Origin: Nephromyces sp. MM_2019
Lineage: Eukaryota > Apicomplexa > Aconoidasida > Nephromycida
Length of the DNA stretch: 19,642 nt
NCBI GenBank assembly: GCA_015657535.1
Contig: JADHZB010000943.1
Span: 3,297-22,938, forward strand
Direction: 5' to 3'
The position numbers were made by a program, and so were the translations under genes. Under the pieces are notes generated by a model that searched no databases, had not been told where the DNA came from, and saw only the letters and a list, made by a program, of their open reading frames with translations. This document shows, one piece after another, positions 8,607 through 17,895 of this stretch; the first letter of the stretch is position 1; every line of letters begins with the position of its first letter.

Positions 8607-9502
8607 TTAATTATCGGTCTCTTCATCGCTTATAATTTCATAATTTATTTTGCTCTTTATATAAAAGCTCATCCCTTCACTCCCAATGGAGGCAAATGGG
8701 CACGCGCCTCTGTCTCTACCCTTTCCTGTTTCGGAGTTCTGGGGACTCATCCGCTTGTATGAATTTTGGCCTGTAGAATCGGAAACCTGCAGTATGTTTT
8801 CTAGCCTCGTGTTTGAAGAGGATGGAACGTGTACAACCATTGAATCACGCTTTGGAGCTTGCTTCATTTCTTCGGTCTCATAGTTTCTAAGAACTGATTG
8901 TGTAGGTGATTTCCATGGCTGATCATCTTGTGTAACCCTAAACTGCATTGTATTCTTAACACTCTCCATCGAAGGCACATTAACCATCATAGAATAAGGC
9001 CTTTGGAATCTACCTATTTCCCTATCTGACTCATCTCCCACTGGTTGGATAGTAATTGATGGAGCTTCATCCATACTGGAGAATTGTTCCCTTTCGCTAC
9101 CCCCTACAGAGTTTCGGGGGCCACGCTGGTCGCTTCCTGAAGGCTGGTGTGTTAATACTGGAGCCCTCTGTGTGCTTCCTGAGGGTTGGTGTGTAAATAG
9201 TGGAGCCCTTTGTGTGCTACCTGGAGGCAGATGTTTGTACAGTGGCGCACTCCCCGCACGATTTAGCTCCTTAGAGTTTAACTTCTCATATTCTGTACCC
9301 TTGACCCACATAGAGGAACCTCTTCTAATCCTGTTAGATGAGGGCTCCTCCTGTTCAGTGAAATCTTGCATCTTGCTGGGTAGTGAGCCTTGTGGCCTCA
9401 AAATCGTGTTGCTCCTTTGCTTATCAAACTGAGACATGCTCCTACCCATGCTACCATCCTCTATCTTGGAGACATAGGCAGCATTAAAGCCATCCGCAAG
9501 AC
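8607..9502 (-). CDS. Coiled-coil protein exon 5: disordered tail and stop (residues 886-1183)
   Basis: The exon begins GLADGFNAAYVSK after a TG-rich acceptor (TATGTGTAG). It holds a basic, Ser-rich segment, three 14-residue repeats (971-1012), an acidic patch (DESDREIG), and two copies of a short motif, SMMVNVPS (1056-1063) and SMVVHVPS (1106-1113). It ends YEIISDEETDN then TAA. The frame open upstream of 9502 encodes Cys/Val repeats from the TG tract and is intron. Confidence 0.88.
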
Positions 9503-12500
9503 CTACACATACACACACACAAACGCAGAAAAGAAGCACGCTTATTACTAGTTCATTTGGAAGATAGGAATATCGAGCACACACTCACCTCTTGATTTTT
9601 GATTCACCTTTCCTTCCACTTGGCTCGAAATATCAGTTATAATACTGTCAATCTCCTTTTCTTTCATCGATAATTTCGAGGCCAATCTTTCAAGTTTGCT
9701 TGGACTGCTGGATAATTTAGCTTTCTCCTCTGACACCACCGAGGTTGCCTCCATTCGCATATTCTTTAAGGCCTAATGAAAATACATAAATAGTACTAAC
9801 TTATAAAATGGTACTTATCAGATTATTAAACATTTAAAAGAGAATATAAAAGTTATCAGTTTGGTCATTCAACACATTTACATACAAGATTCCTTGGTCC
9901 TAATTTACCTACATAACTACATAAACCAACTTTGCACCTTCTTTCCAATCCCCCACCAACACTTTATTTCCCCTTCTTACCTGATCTCTGGAATTTATGA
10001 TGTCATCTTTCTCTGAGGTTAACCTCCGGTTAGTTTGCTTCATATCCTCTAATTCTTTTTGTATTTCAAGGATATCACTATCTCGTTTAACCTTCACATT
10101 TTTCAAATCTAATTCAAGATTCTTTATATTTAATCTCATCTCTTCCTTTTCCTTTTTCAGGCTTTCATAGTCGACAACTACGTTGGATTTTTCTTCCAAA
10201 TTTTTACTCATTTCATCGATATATGTTTGTTTCTGGCCTATCTCACCAGACAACCGCCCAATTGTATCTTCCATCTCCTTTTGTCTCTGTATCGATAGCC
10301 TAGATTCTTGATGGTGCTGCTGTATTTGTTTATTGTATCCCTCAATCTTTGATAGTTGCTCCTTTAGAGACTTTTCATAGTTTGCGATCTGCTCATCCTT
10401 GGCGGTTAGTCTTCTCTCCGACACCTTTAACTTCGATGCAACCCTTTCTTTCTCTTTATCTATGTTTTTGATGTTGTTTTCAACCTCATAGAAACTTTTT
10501 CGCAACCGTGTATTCTCTTCTTTCAATTTCTTATTTTTATTCTTGCCGTGCACACACTTGGACCTGATTGATGAAACCTGTTCATTCAATACTTCTATTT
10601 CCTTCATACTATACTCTAGATTCTCACGGATAGCCTGCTTGAACAATTTCTCTCTGCTCCTTATCTCATTGACCTGTGCGTTGAGACTATCCTGAGATTG
10701 ATTTATTTGGCCCTTTATGTTTGCATTTTCAGTGTGTAACCCCTCATTCTCGGCCAAAACCTGGCGGAGTTGCTCAGAAATGTCCTCACACTTTTTCTCC
10801 CAATTCGCTAACTCATTCTCAAACTCTATATGACGGTTGAAGTCGCTGTTTTTGGAGGCCTCTAATTGTCTATTTCTCTCTTCAAGAGCCCGTATATTCT
10901 CCCAAGCAGCATGTCGATCTTCCTCCATTGCCACTAAATTTTCTTGTAGTGCACGCTGTGATGCCTCAGCTTCTTTCTTAAGCGTGTTGTTCATTTCATG
11001 CTCCATATCAGTACACCTCTGCTTGTACATATTTATCTGCCTAAGTAACTCTTCACGTTCAGAGTTATACCTAATAGCGGCACTCTCGGCCCCTGCAAAC
11101 ATACAAAGTCAGAATGAGTTGTGATTCTATATGGTGGTTATGTATACTGTAAGATATATAAGATGTATCATTGTAATGTTAGACCAATGCTCTCAACCAA
11201 ATTCTACTTATGATCAAAAGTGAGGGTCTAAAATGTGTGGGTGCGGTTCCCCAAAGTTTGAGGATTAATGTTGCAGGTATTGAAGTCTCTTTGGTTACAT
11301 GTGAATTCGTGTTTGATTTTTGAGCTTATCTATGTGCATTGTATTGAAGTTATGAATAAATTTCAAGAAATAACCTGTTCCATGTGTTTCTTCTAATTCA
11401 ATCAATTTTTGTTGGAGTATATCATTTGCTTTCTTGAGGTCTTCTCTACCTTGAAAATCTTCTTCATCCAACAAATCTTGGCGAATTTGCTCATTATATT
11501 CCCTCAATCTATCCTTCATACTATCAAAGGTATTAGGCATAGCTGCCGCTGGCAATACACCTATATCCTCAGATTTCAGTGCACCACCCATGTTAGCTTG
11601 TGTGTTTAGTGAAGGTGTCGAGTTCGTTTGTGTATTATTAGGCTGTGTGTTTTTAATAATTTTGCCACTAAAGCTTGGGGAATCCTGGCCTCCATCATTC
11701 CTTTGCGTATCCTGTAAATATTTCAATATTGGGTTAATTATTTAAGACACACACATTAATTCTAGCTAGAATCACCACTATATCGCCCCCCCATAACACT
11801 AATAAGTAGTACCCCCGCACCTAACAGATCAAATTTATTTCTCACTATAAACAAGATTGCTTTGGTATAAATTCATTCCCTCACTTAACCCATACCTACC
11901 GATTTATTGCTATAGTTTGCTCCCCCTGTTTGACTTGCAACAGGGGAAGTGGCTGGCTTGACTGACGGTTCATTACTGGGTGATAAACTAGTAAGGCTTA
12001 ATTTAGATTTCCTAGGTGATGTGTTTGATCCACTGGGGGCCTGGGGATCACTGCTCTCTATGAAAAAGCTACTCCCCTGTTTGCTATTACTGGCAGCATT
12101 GTGACTCTTATTCAGTTCATTTTCGAGGTTTTTTTCAACTTGACGGAGTGCGTTGTGTGTGTTGTAAAACTGTTCATTTCTCAATTTCCTTAGCACCATT
12201 AGCTGCCTCGATAGCTTATATTTCTGATTACTTTGTACTGCGGAATGGTATTGGGTCTGCTCAAGTTTATCCAGTGCACCCTTGAGTTGATCAGAGAGTA
12301 CCCTAATCTGATGATCTTGCTGTGATACACATCCTTCGAGCTCTAGGTTCCTGCGCATTGTTTTCTCTTGCTCAGAATTTAATAATTTTATGAGAGGCTT
12401 GAGTTCACTTTGATCAAACTGTGTGGCTTCTTTCTCTAGCATATTGCTTGAGAGGGGATTCGATGCACTAAATACACGATCTCGAACTGGGAGTGAACTA

Positions 12501-12922
12501 CTAAAGTAAGGTGTACCTCCCCTATAATAAGGTGAAGAATCTCCTACACCATATGGGTAACGAATCATGATGGGTGGATTGCTGTGAGCAAGGCTAAAAT
12601 CCCTCATACTTGGCCTATTCCCGGCATAACGGAACCCCAAGCAGAGTGGCTCGATTATTGGGCACTTATAGCTATCATGCATACCATTATATTGTGTGTA
12701 TTGGCTAGGTATTGCACTATTATTATTGGGCCTAGCTCCCTTGCCATCACTGTTTGGTACCTCCCTTGTAGCACTCTGTTGTGATGGTATACTCGCTTGA
12801 CTTGACTTAACATCAGATTTAGCACCCTCATTTTGAGGCATCAATTGGGCCGATGTTACACTACCCTGTTGGCTGCTCTGCCGAGTACCCCCCACAATGT
12901 CAGGTCTTTCATGATAGCTCAT
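8607..12922 (-). CDS. Unrecognised long coiled-coil protein, complete, five exons, 1183 residues
   Basis: I do not recognise a family. The coding path is 12922-11900, 11711-11375, 11092-9981, 9772-9589 and 9502-8607, totalling 3552 nt. All four junctions keep frame (phases 0, 1, 0, 1) at GT-AG sites. An in-frame TAA 21 nt upstream of the ATG at 12922 supports the start. Layout: Ser/Gln/Asn-rich disordered N-terminus (1-170), a first coiled coil (about 172-272), a disordered linker (275-400), a long charged coiled coil (about 400-880) and a disordered Ser/Pro/Gln-rich tail (886-1183) with a 14-residue tandem repeat and a duplicated SMxVxVPS motif. There is no signal peptide or membrane segment. 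A scaffold, cytoskeletal or centrosome-type role would suit such a shape, but that is inference from shape only. Unlike midasin it has almost no His-Thr tracts. Confidence 0.88.
9123..9248 (-). repeat. 42-bp tandem repeat encoding a 14-residue unit
   Basis: Three 42-bp units encode APLYKHLPPGSTQR, APLFTHQPSGSTQR and APVLTHQPSGSDQR (residues 971-1012) in the disordered tail of the coiled-coil protein. The two downstream units are the most alike. Confidence 0.95.
9503..9588 (-). other. Coiled-coil gene intron 4 (86 nt)
   Basis: Donor AG|GTGAGT, acceptor TGTATGTGTAG, phase 1. This is the shortest intron here. A (TG)n run fills the place usually taken by a polypyrimidine tract, directly before the acceptor. 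Confidence 0.88.
9589..9772 (-). CDS. Coiled-coil protein exon 4 (residues 825-885)
   Basis: The exon begins ALKNMRMEATSVVSEEKAKL after acceptor TTCATTAG and continues the coil as LERLASKLSMKEKEIDSII, ending near QVEGKVNQKSRG. The donor AGAG|GTGAGT is strong, phase 1. The ATG codons near its start are internal: the preceding exon joins in frame as NSRDQ-ALKN. Confidence 0.86.
9773..9980 (-). other. Coiled-coil gene intron 3 (208 nt)
   Basis: Donor CAG|GTAAGA, acceptor TTTTCATTAG, phase 0. It is AT-rich. TTAGTACTATTT about 30 nt before the acceptor could hold the branch point, but this is not certain. Confidence 0.85.
9981..11092 (-). CDS. Coiled-coil protein exon 3: main coiled coil (residues 454-824)
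   Basis: This exon is nearly all charged coiled coil, rich in Glu, Lys, Gln, Asn and Arg with regular Leu/Ile spacing: NSEREELLRQINMYKQ through SEKDDIINSRDQ. There are few prolines, and the only visible break is KCVHGKNKNKK near residue 640. It begins after TTTGCAG and ends at CAG|GTAAGA in phase 0. The pattern is generic for rods, so matches to myosin, SMC or golgin tails would not by themselves show kinship. Confidence 0.9.
11093..11374 (-). other. Coiled-coil gene intron 2 (282 nt)
   Basis: Donor ACAG|GTTATT, acceptor GTTTGCAG, phase 1. It is AT-rich with no repeats of note. A frame running past the donor (to 11295) is not coiled-coil-like. Confidence 0.82.
11375..11711 (-). CDS. Coiled-coil protein exon 2 (residues 342-453)
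   Basis: After ATTTACAG the exon reads DTQRNDGGQDSPSFSG, then an Asn/Thr/Gln stretch with NTQ repeated three times. From FDSMKDRLREYNEQI it becomes the start of the main coiled coil (to LIELEETHGT). It ends in phase 1 at donor ACAG|GTTATT, which is weak, but the split glycine codon and the continuous heptad-like pattern across the join support it. Confidence 0.83.
11712..11899 (-). other. Coiled-coil gene intron 1 (188 nt)
   Basis: Donor TCG|GTAGGT, acceptor ATTTACAG, phase 0. A short TG run on the sense strand and a homopolymer (plus-strand C7 at about 11786-11792) are the only features. Confidence 0.84.
11900..12922 (-). CDS. Coiled-coil protein exon 1 (residues 1-341)
   Basis: The exon starts MSYHERPDIVGG and is rich in Ser, Gln and Asn up to about residue 80. 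A Tyr/Pro/Gly segment (about 118-145) follows, and then the first coiled coil (LKPLIKLLNSEQEKTMRR onward, to NLENELNKSHN). A Ser/Pro-rich stretch with SPRKSKLSLTSLSPS closes it. The exon ends in phase 0 at TCG|GTAGGT; a donor 4 bp further on would break the frame. Confidence 0.88.
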
Positions 12923-13440
12923 ATTTTTGATAAGAGTTTGTTACATCAATTTCTAAGATTTGTCACCATCTGGAAAGTCACATAATTTTATAAAATTACT
13001 GCCTCAGTGCTTTATATTCTAGTATGTATATTTTATATTACAGTTTGTATGCTCCAAAATACAGTTTTGATGTGTTAAAATAAAGTTTAGATGTGTTATA
13101 ATTATAATACAGTATGTATATGCTATACTAAAGTTTTTGATGTGTTGACGTATACACAATATTTTTACTAAGAATATGATAATGATACCCTTACTTTTAT
13201 ATATATCCCCATATTTAACGTTTGCACACTATCTATCAATATATATAATCTATCTGAATTAGCTTGATTTATCAATTTGAATATAAATACCCTAAAATCC
13301 TAAAGTCTTATTTAGTTAATTCCTAATATATTTTAGAGCTTAATAGGCCTTTATAATACTTTTTTAAGATTTATCTTTACACACATTTATTTCTTATACA
13401 ACCAAAAACCTGGCTAATTATGTGCTTAAACATAAAGTCA
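12923..13440. other. 5' flank of the coiled-coil gene
   Basis: I see no gene here. The first 230 bp hold degenerate direct repeats, listed separately; the rest is AT-rich with no clear motif. On the sense strand of the coiled-coil gene the repeat zone is CA/A-rich. It is the likely promoter region by position only. Confidence 0.6.
13038..13152. repeat. Degenerate direct repeats of 21-27 bp upstream of the coiled-coil gene
   Basis: Related units begin at about 13040, 13061, 13083, 13110 and 13131 and share the pattern (A)CAGTTTTGATGTGTTAAAAT or AAAGTTTAGATGTGTTATAA. GATGTGTT is exact in three of them. The array starts about 120 bp upstream of the start codon. Confidence 0.75.
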
Positions 13441-15100
13441 GATTACTCAATTATTCATTTCTGACACAGACACAGTCAAATAAGGCAATTAATCGCTTTC
13501 TATACACATACAGTCAAATTATATATATGCCATTGAAATATACAGACATAAGATCAAATTATATATAAATATAGTTAATTATAAGCACACAGTCAACTTA
13601 TATATGTATACTTTTAGTTCGTATATATATCACTCTTACCTTTTGATAATATTTTCATAATGTGCAAATTCTCCCTAGCTAATATTTACTCGATAGCTAA
13701 TTTGACAGAAATTATAACATAAGTTTATCTATATCATTAAAATATATGTAATAAGTGTATATAAAATATGTGTGTATAAATTATATATGTAATCTATATA
13801 TATGGTAATACATATATGTGAATTATGTGTATATATTGTCACTCTACAAATCAAAAGATTCTGATTTTAGGTATAAGCAACCTAATATTATATATTTATA
13901 TAGATATTTATAAATTGTCTATATAAAATATATATAATATATAGGTAATATCAGATATAGCTTATATACTAGAATTATTTACACATGTAGAAATAAATTT
14001 AGATAAAGAAAATTATATCTTATGAAACAAGTTTATATAGAAATTACATGCTCATCTATTTGACTATACTCAATGCTTACTTAAAGTAGAAATGTACGTG
14101 AAACATATAGAAATGTTATACGGATGTAAAGTTAATAAGTATGTATATAAGACTGATTTATTTTATCTAAGTTTACTTCATGTGCGTGTGTGGAAAATCA
14201 TCATTTGGGAACATAAGTGATAAATGTGTGAGAGTGTAAAACCTCTAACTGTAAAATCTAAATAAATATACACAACCTCATGCTCATGATGATTGGTGTA
14301 ATAAATTATCTCCAGTCACGTTTACTAGCAAATTAAAAATTAACTGAATTTCTAGTTACTAAGATTATAGGTTTATGGAGCATCTATTATTAATTATAAT
14401 GCACACGTCTGTATTATTATAAGTAAAAACGAAAAATTTCAACACAAATACACAGTTTTATATTATGAAATTACTCAAAGATGTTTATAAGGATTTCAAG
14501 AATATATACTCACAAATAATAATAAACTTAGCCCACATAGGCACCCACACCATGTATGAAGTGATACAAAATTCTAGTTCACATAATATCCCAACCATAT
14601 GCAAGTTTTTACACATTTTAAAATAAATACTATAAGCGCTTTCAGAGTGTACACATATACGCACACAAAATTAAAATAATTGACCAAAAATATATACTTG
14701 ATCAAATATAACAATATGCATAAACGCACAGCATACATTAACTTTTATTTAGTATACATATACATCATTCAATTTGATTTGTAATAAAATTACACTCACT
14801 CCTATGTGTATACATGTAATATTGTGTAAATTAATAATGATTTATATATATATATATTCATATATATTAATGTATATATTCTGATATAGTATACACACAA
14901 ATTTAAAAACCACAGACATGAGTTATATTTCTCATTATCAAATCAAATAAAGCACACACAAGTTTGAAATAGTGTGTGTAATAGCAATTTTAGTTTCGAC
15001 AACGAAATTGAAATGAGTAATTATCATTTGTTTACCCTAACGTAAATTTGGATTACTTTTTAGTTAAAATTGTTGGATTTTGGTCAATCCAGCCAAAAAA
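13441..15100. other. Gene-free AT-rich region
   Basis: No coding region, RNA gene or element is recognised. The sequence is strongly AT-rich with short TATATA, CACACA and some TGTGTG runs (TG-bearing patch about 13740-14240). All frames close quickly. A small possible hairpin (GTTGGATT at 15072-15079 with AATCCAGC at 15086-15093) lies at its right end. A 19-bp sequence at 14776-14794 recurs exactly at 15604-15622. Confidence 0.7.
13465..13612. repeat. Degenerate interspersed repeat with core CACAGTCAAATTATATAT
   Basis: Four related segments of roughly 35-40 bp occur in a row, with cores near 13470 (ACAGTCAAATAAGG), 13510 (ACAGTCAAATTATATATATG), 13550 (AGATCAAATTATATATAAA) and 13587 (ACAGTCAACTTATATATG). 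Confidence 0.7.
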
Positions 15101-15622
15101 TAATTTGATTTGAGTGATATACACATAAAACATACGAGTTGCAAAACAATATAAATTATACATATTCTCATAGCTACATTAAAAGTCACACACACATGCT
15201 CACAAATTCATATGTTTACATGTCACAATACTGGACGTAATTCATAAAATTAAATACTCGTATCTATTTAGGTTAATAAATTCAGGTTAAATCATGTGCA
15301 CAAAAATATGTGCTAAGGTGTTCAGTATTATTACACCCAGCCTACACTCACAAATATATACACACACGCATGAAACATGTCAATTATTATAAATTAATGT
15401 TACACACGCATACATATATGTAAAAAAATTCAAACTAAAAATGCACACACATGTCCATAAAACCAAATGTTGAAATCATAGTGTTCAAATACACTCGTAC
15501 ACAAGCATATACGTACACCTATATAAACCTATACATACATAAATGAACAGCTTCAATTAGTAAAATTATACATATATGCTGGATTTCATAAAAATAGTTG
15601 GATGATTTGTAATAAAATTACA
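14776..15622 (+). repeat. Dispersed 19-bp exact repeat pair
   Basis: GATTTGTAATAAAATTACA occurs at 14776-14794 and at 15604-15622, in the same orientation and 828 bp apart. Flanks are only loosely similar (TCA-rich after both copies). The sequence between them is not part of the repeat. Confidence 0.8.
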
Positions 15623-16019
15623 TTCATATTAAATATACACATATATAATTTGGCTAAACTTACAAAATTTATATATATACTATGCGGACTCGCAACTCTT
15701 TGAAACTCAAATTATTAAATGTATACACTCTGTAAGCAAAAGTATATTAAACTGATATACACACACAATAAACACATATATATATATATTTATATATATA
15801 TGTATGTATAGATATATGTATACAATACAAATGCTAGTGTCATAACCCTAGATTTTTGACATGCTCTATATACCTGAATTTTCAATGCACAATTTACATA
15901 TACTATATCTAGCTTGACTACACACATACACATTGAAAACGTGAATTTGTATGTATTTTTTCAAATTTTAATCAAATCTCCAGGCAATAATTTTATTGGA
16001 ATCAGCTATGCTTTACACA

Positions 16020-16165
16020 CTAAAAATACATCAAAACCTGTCAAAAATTATACACCTAAAAAATCACACACCTAAAACACCAAAAATTACATACTCAAAA
16101 CATCAAAAATTACACACTGCATAAAAAATTATACCTCAAAACATCAATATTTGTACTAAGCGTTG
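16020..16165. repeat. Degenerate tandem repeat, word ATCAAAAATTACACAC
   Basis: Successive variants (CTGTCAAAAATTATACACC, ACACCAAAAATTACATACTC, ACATCAAAAATTACACACTG, ATAAAAAATTATACCTCAAA) follow at spacings of roughly 25-40 bp. Confidence 0.75.
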
Positions 16166-16369
16166 ATTTGTTAGAGTATTTCTCTCTTTTAAATTTTATT
16201 TTTAAAAATTTATTTAACATCCAATGTTATTGATAAGCACTGTTTAAAATAATTATTAGTTGATTTAGTTTTGTACATAGAATTACACACATTCACTCAG
16301 AACTTACAAACACATAGACTACACAAACATAGTAGATAATTCCACACAGATAGATTACACTTAAACACA

Positions 16370-16760
16370 GTCAAAGTCGCACTATTCAAACTCAAAACAT
16401 ACCCTGTCAAAATCTCATAGCCACACATCTTCAAAGCAGACCTACAAACTCATAAAACAAAACTACAAAGTTATACCTATACACTCTGAATATTAAACAC
16501 ACTTATGTACTAAGAAAATATTACTCACATAGCTACACATTATCAATATTATTCACCATCAAAAGTAACACACACACAAACCACGTCAAATTTACTCTTT
16601 GCACAAAGTAAAAATTGCATAGGCTGAAAAGTCATACATAACTCAAATTACACATAACTCAAATCTATCAAAATTACAAACATATCTTAAATTACACACA
16701 GCTCAAAGCTATTCAAATTACTTATAATTCAAGCCACAAACTGTCAAAACTACACACCCT
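16370..16760. repeat. Dispersed CTCAAA-TTACACA words
   Basis: Related words such as AACTCAAATTACACATAACTC, ATCAAAATTACAAACATA, CTTAAATTACACACAGCTC and CTGTCAAAACTACACACC recur irregularly. They are similar in content to the array at 16020-16165 and may be its decayed continuation. Confidence 0.55.
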
Positions 16761-16860
16761 TTAACCCTACAGTCCACACACACACACACACACATATTCA
16801 CACACATTTTTGTCAATTTTTAAGTTCAAGTTTTCAAAGGTAGAATATCAAAGTCATTAA

Positions 16861-17895
16861 AATTTGAGAAACAGGTAATTTTATTTATATCAAAAATTTT
16901 ATAATCTTGTTGAATCTTATCAAAGATCAAGTGTATATATGTCCAAGTGCATTTTTGATATTTTGTTTTTAAATATATACTGATGTGCGTGTAAATCTGT
17001 GTACTTGTGTGATTTAAATTATTTTATAAAATTGTATATATTTCGCATTTTTAAATATTGGATATATAAGGTATATTGAAATTGTATATAAAAATATGTT
17101 TGAGCAAGTGTAAATATGTGTGTGAAACTTTAATATATATATGGTTAAGCATATCTTGTAAAACTTTTACATAATTATTCAAATTTGATAAAACAGTTAT
17201 AGTTACTCAAACACACAAGATATATACACTCACACACACTTATACGCATTCATACTCACACAAATACACACGGACACTCACACAGATAATACACACACAA
17301 ACTCTTGTAGATAACACACACACATTCATACATAAACACAAAGTCAATGACACACAATATACACGCATATATATATATATATATATATAAAACAAATAAA
17401 TCAATTTTTAAAAATGTTTACACACATCAAAGTTTGTGATAAATATGTATATGGTTTCAATATAATATTTTGTAAGTACTTTTAATTTATTTGATTGTTT
17501 TTTCAGACGTGTGTGAAATTTGTAATTGTAATTTAAAAATTGTATTGAACAGATTTAGGAAATTATTAATACCAAAGGATAGAGTTAGGTAAATTTTGTT
17601 TAAAAATTTATATACTAGTTTGTATCTGTAAAAATATGCGTAAAAGTGTATGTGAAATTATATATATATATATACATGAATGCTTATAAAAATATGTGTA
17701 AAGCTATATGTGGAAAAATACGTGTCAAACTATATCTATATAATCCTCTATGTGTAAAACTATATAAAAATATATGTGTAAAATTATATGTAACAATGTG
17801 TGTAAATTATATGCATAACAAAATGTATAAATGTATCTACAATAAAGCATATTTAAAATTGTGAGTAAAATTATAAAAATTTTACAAACACTTTA
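16861..17895. other. Gene-free AT-rich region with alternating TG and CA patches
   Basis: A TG-leaning patch (about 16930-17150) is followed by a CA-rich, nearly G-free patch (17200-17365), a (TA)n run (about 17368-17390), and another TG-leaning part (17400-17870) that contains a tandem repeat. No gene is recognised; the 72-codon plus frame at 17646-17864 is a reading of that repeat. Confidence 0.7.
17640..17845 (+). repeat. Degenerate tandem repeat with core TATGTGTAAAACTATAT
   Basis: Variants GTGTATGTGAAATTATATAT, ATGTGTAAAGCTATATG, ACGTGTCAAACTATATC, ATGTGTAAAACTATATAAA, ATGTGTAAAATTATATG and GTGTGTAAATTATATGC follow one another at spacings of about 17-40 bp. Confidence 0.8.

Larger units (their letters stand above)
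15101..16860. other. Gene-free region, A/C-rich and G-poor on the plus strand
   Basis: No gene is recognised. CA-containing words dominate the plus strand and G is scarce. TA-rich tracts lie around 15776-15830 and a (CA)n run at about 16776-16796. From about 16020 the region is full of variants of a CAAAATTACACA-type word. Confidence 0.7.

Noticed and set aside
14286..14347. C/D-box snoRNA-like pair (ATGATGA at 14286-14292, CTGA at 14344-14347)
   Set aside because: No terminal stem pairs the flanks, no convincing internal boxes, and such short words are expected by chance in several kilobases.
15072..15093. Small hairpin GTTGGATT / AATCCAGC
   Set aside because: Eight pairs including a wobble in isolation, with no other sign of an RNA gene or terminator.
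17646..17864. 72-codon plus-strand ORF
   Set aside because: It translates the ATGTGTAAAACTATAT repeat; Lys/Tyr/Cys repeats with no conserved feature.
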